DNA of 38,556 nt from Candidatus Bathyarchaeota archaeon B24-2 (GTDB lineage Archaea > Thermoproteota > Bathyarchaeia > Bathyarchaeales > B24-2): positions 1 through 38,556 of the forward strand of contig PCNA01000017.1 of the NCBI GenBank assembly GCA_002490245.1, given 5' to 3'. A program made the translations under genes and the position numbers. The notes under the pieces were generated by a model, which saw nothing but the letters and a program-made list of their open reading frames with translations, did not search any database and was not told the DNA's origin. Positions 36,488-38,556 of the stretch are shown here, one piece after another; position 1 is the first letter of the stretch; every line of letters begins with the position of its first letter.

Positions 36488-37906
36488 CTACCCCTTAAAC
36501 TTCCATCTGGTTCCGGAAGCCGAATCCTCTATGACGAAGCCCAGCTCTTCGAGCTTCGACCTTATGAAGTCCGCGGTCTCGTAGTCTCTACGTCTCCTCA
36601 GAACGTTCCTTACCTCGAGTATCAGCTCGACTAGCTTGGGGGAGAGGCCTTGAACCTCCTTCTCTTCCACCTTGGTCTCTATGCCCAGTACACCGTCTAG
36701 GAGTTCTTCTATCACTTTTAACACTCTCCCTTTAGTTTCGCGGGAAACGCCTTCACGTGAACCTGTGAACTCGTTGAGCTCGCTTATGAAGTCGAAGATC
36801 GCTGCCAAGGCTTTCGGCGTGTTGAAGTCGTCGTCCATGGCTTCCTCGAACCTACGTCTTAAATCCTCCACGTGGGCTAGAAGTTCTTTCTCCCCCTCCA
36901 CCTGAGTCTCTAGCTCTCTTAGCCGCCTGAAAGCCTGTATAGAGGACCTTATCTTCTCTAGGTTTCTTCTAGCCTGCTCGATCGTTCTCTCGTTGAAGTC
37001 TATCGGGCTCCTATAGTGGGCGGAGATGAGGAACATCCTCAAGGTTTGGGCGCCATACTTGGAGACGGCGTCCCTAACCGTAATAAAGTTGCCTAGGGAC
37101 TTGGACATCTTCTCGCCGTTTATCGTCAACCACTCGTTGTGGAGCCAGTATCTGGCTAGGGGCTTGCCTGAAGCAGCCTCGGACTGCGCTATCTCGTTCT
37201 CGTGATGTGGAAATATCAGGTCTTTGCCTCCCGCATGTATGTCGAAGGTTTCGCCGAGGTATATCGAGGACATGACGGAGCACTCTATATGCCAGCCCGG
37301 CCTTCCGGGACCCCATGGACTATACCAGAAAGGCTCGCCGGGTTTCCGGCTCTTCCAGAGGGCGAAGTCTGCAGGGTTCCTCTTGTTCGGGTCTACCTCG
37401 ACCCTAGCGCCCTTGATGAGGGACTCTACTTTGACTCCGGAGAGCTTCCCGTATTCAGGGAACTTCGTTACGTCGTAGTAGACGTTACCCTCTACTACGT
37501 AGGCGTACCCCTTCTCTATGAGCTTCTCTATCAGCGCTATCATCTCGCCTATATGCTGCGTAGCCCTCGGGTTCACGTCGGCCTTCTTCACTCTTAAAGC
37601 CTTCAAGTCCTCGAAGTATGCCTCCGTGTATAGCTCGCCTAGCTGCTGTAGGGTTATGTTCAGCTCCTTAGCCCTTCTGATCGTCTTGTCGTCCACGTCG
37701 GTTATGTTGCTGACGAACTTAACCTTAAACCCCTTATACTCTAGGTAACGTCTCACCACGTCGAACGCAACGAAAGACCTAGCGTTACCTATGTGAATGT
37801 AGTCGTATACGGTCGGCCCGCAGACGTAGATGCGGACCTCACCGGGCCTGAGTGGGTGGAAGGGCTCCTTCCTCTTCGTCAACGTATTGTATACCATCAG
37901 AGGCAA
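36488..37906 (-). CDS. cysS: Cysteinyl-tRNA synthetase
   Basis: 472 aa; VYVCGPTVYDYIHIGNARSFVAFDVVRRYLEYKG...FVSNITDVDDKTI...GWHIECSVMSS...GGKDLIFPHHENEIAQSEA...KMSKSLGNFITVRD. Confidence 0.97.
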   Translation of the reverse strand: MPLMVYNTLTKRKEPFHPLRPGEVRIYVCGPTVYDYIHIGNARSFVAFDVVRRYLEYKGFKVKFVSNITDVDDKTIRRAKELNITLQQLGELYTEAYFEDLKALRVKKADVNPRATQHIGEMIALIEKLIEKGYAYVVEGNVYYDVTKFPEYGKLSGVKVESLIKGARVEVDPNKRNPADFALWKSRKPGEPFWYSPWGPGRPGWHIECSVMSSIYLGETFDIHAGGKDLIFPHHENEIAQSEAASGKPLARYWLHNEWLTINGEKMSKSLGNFITVRDAVSKYGAQTLRMFLISAHYRSPIDFNERTIEQARRNLEKIRSSIQAFRRLRELETQVEGEKELLAHVEDLRRRFEEAMDDDFNTPKALAAIFDFISELNEFTGSREGVSRETKGRVLKVIEELLDGVLGIETKVEEKEVQGLSPKLVELILEVRNVLRRRRDYETADFIRSKLEELGFVIEDSASGTRWKFKG

Positions 37907-38018
37907 ACCTTACACCTGCAAGTCCATGCCTAACCCATAATACCTATAAGGTAGGATTAAAATCTGTCTAAAAACCGTTTAGGTTTAAACCTTCCGTTAG
38001 GAAGTCTTCTCAAAGCCG

Positions 38019-38144
38019 TCAGAACACGCTTCTTTCAAGATTCGTATACGTTGTGGTTTTAACGTGTTTGCTCGCCTTTCTTCGCAGGGTCTTGTCTTCT
38101 GTCACCAACGGCACGAGCGCTGAAGCGTCTAGAAGATACTTCAA
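38019..38144 (-). pseudogene. Truncated VapC-like PIN-domain remnant
   Basis: Reading from TTG at 38144: (M)KYLLDASALVPLVTEDKTLRRKASKHVKTTTYTNLERSVF-stop (41 codons). Has a PIN-like N-terminus LLDASALVPLV but is far too short for a PIN domain. Confidence 0.65.
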
Positions 38145-38371
38145 TATGATTCCCTATCCTGACGTACTAGGTCGGCTATCAGCTCGGGGTTTATCTTATC
38201 GCTTAAGCGTTTCCTGAGAGCCTCAAGTCTCTCAGCGAGACCTCTCATCTCAAGTTCGGAGAGATACTCGGATAGGAGCCTCCTCACGGTTTCGCTCACA
38301 TTCACATCATACTTCTCAAGTTTCTTCTTAATCTCATCGGGAACCCGAACGGTTATGATGGCCACCCGCAT
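38141..38371 (-). CDS. Ribbon-helix-helix antitoxin, VapB-like
   Basis: 76 aa; MRVAIITVRVPDEIKKKLEKYDVNVSETVRRLLSEYLSELEMRGLAERLEALRKRL; stop overlaps the TTG start of the PIN remnant. Confidence 0.85.
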   Translation of the reverse strand: MRVAIITVRVPDEIKKKLEKYDVNVSETVRRLLSEYLSELEMRGLAERLEALRKRLSDKINPELIADLVRQDRESY

Positions 38372-38556
38372 ACACCGTAATATAATTAATTAATGAGTGA
38401 TGTACGGTTATAAATCTGCAACTTTGCTTTACATTTACCGCAATTATTCTAAGGTTAGCGCTAAAACAACGATTTAGAAGTGAATGTAGCAAATTAACCC
38501 CGCTTCAAACTCATTACCACAGGAATATTCGAAAACCCGTAGAACTACACCCTTTT

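Noticed and set aside
1-38556. CRISPR arrays, transposases or insertion sequences
   Set aside because: No regularly spaced repeats and no recognisable transposase or complete integrase ORF seen on either strand by eye.

Overview
The window looks like an archaeal chromosome, probably Thermoproteota/Bathyarchaeia-like. That placement is an inference from gene content (archaeal ribosomal proteins, TFB, RpoD, ACDS subunits, CTP-type riboflavin kinase), not a computed one. From left to right it carries: (1) a minus-strand acetyl-CoA decarbonylase/synthase operon cdhA-cdhB-cdhC, with cdhC cut by the left edge; (2) a minus-strand rps13-rps4-rps11-rpoD-rpl18e-rpl13-rps9 operon in which rpoD is broken by an apparent +1 frameshift; (3) a 704-aa transglutaminase-like protein; (4) a tRNA-Arg(CCT) gene that appears to contain two introns, in the D-loop and at 37/38; (5) an MNT/HEPN pair followed by a radical SAM gene; (6) a large set of sugar and sugar-acid genes (FGGY kinase, DhnA-type aldolase, Zn-dehydrogenase, DapA-family aldolase, PfkB kinase, GalE-like epimerase, HpcH/HpaI aldolase, MR/MLE dehydratase); (7) TFB, GNAT and M28/DUF4910 genes; (8) tRNA-Gln(CTG) followed by a gene-poor segment with a VapBC-like pair; (9) ribK, nitrilase, ahcY, apgM, trmO and cysS; (10) an RHH antitoxin with a truncated PIN toxin remnant at the right edge. 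The observations most worth a second look are the two-intron tRNA-Arg, the rpoD frameshift, a structured intergenic region at about 4530-4770, the MNT-HEPN-radical SAM neighbourhood, and the tRNA-Gln-adjacent islet. I did not find a convincing new defence or mobile system, and no CRISPR array.
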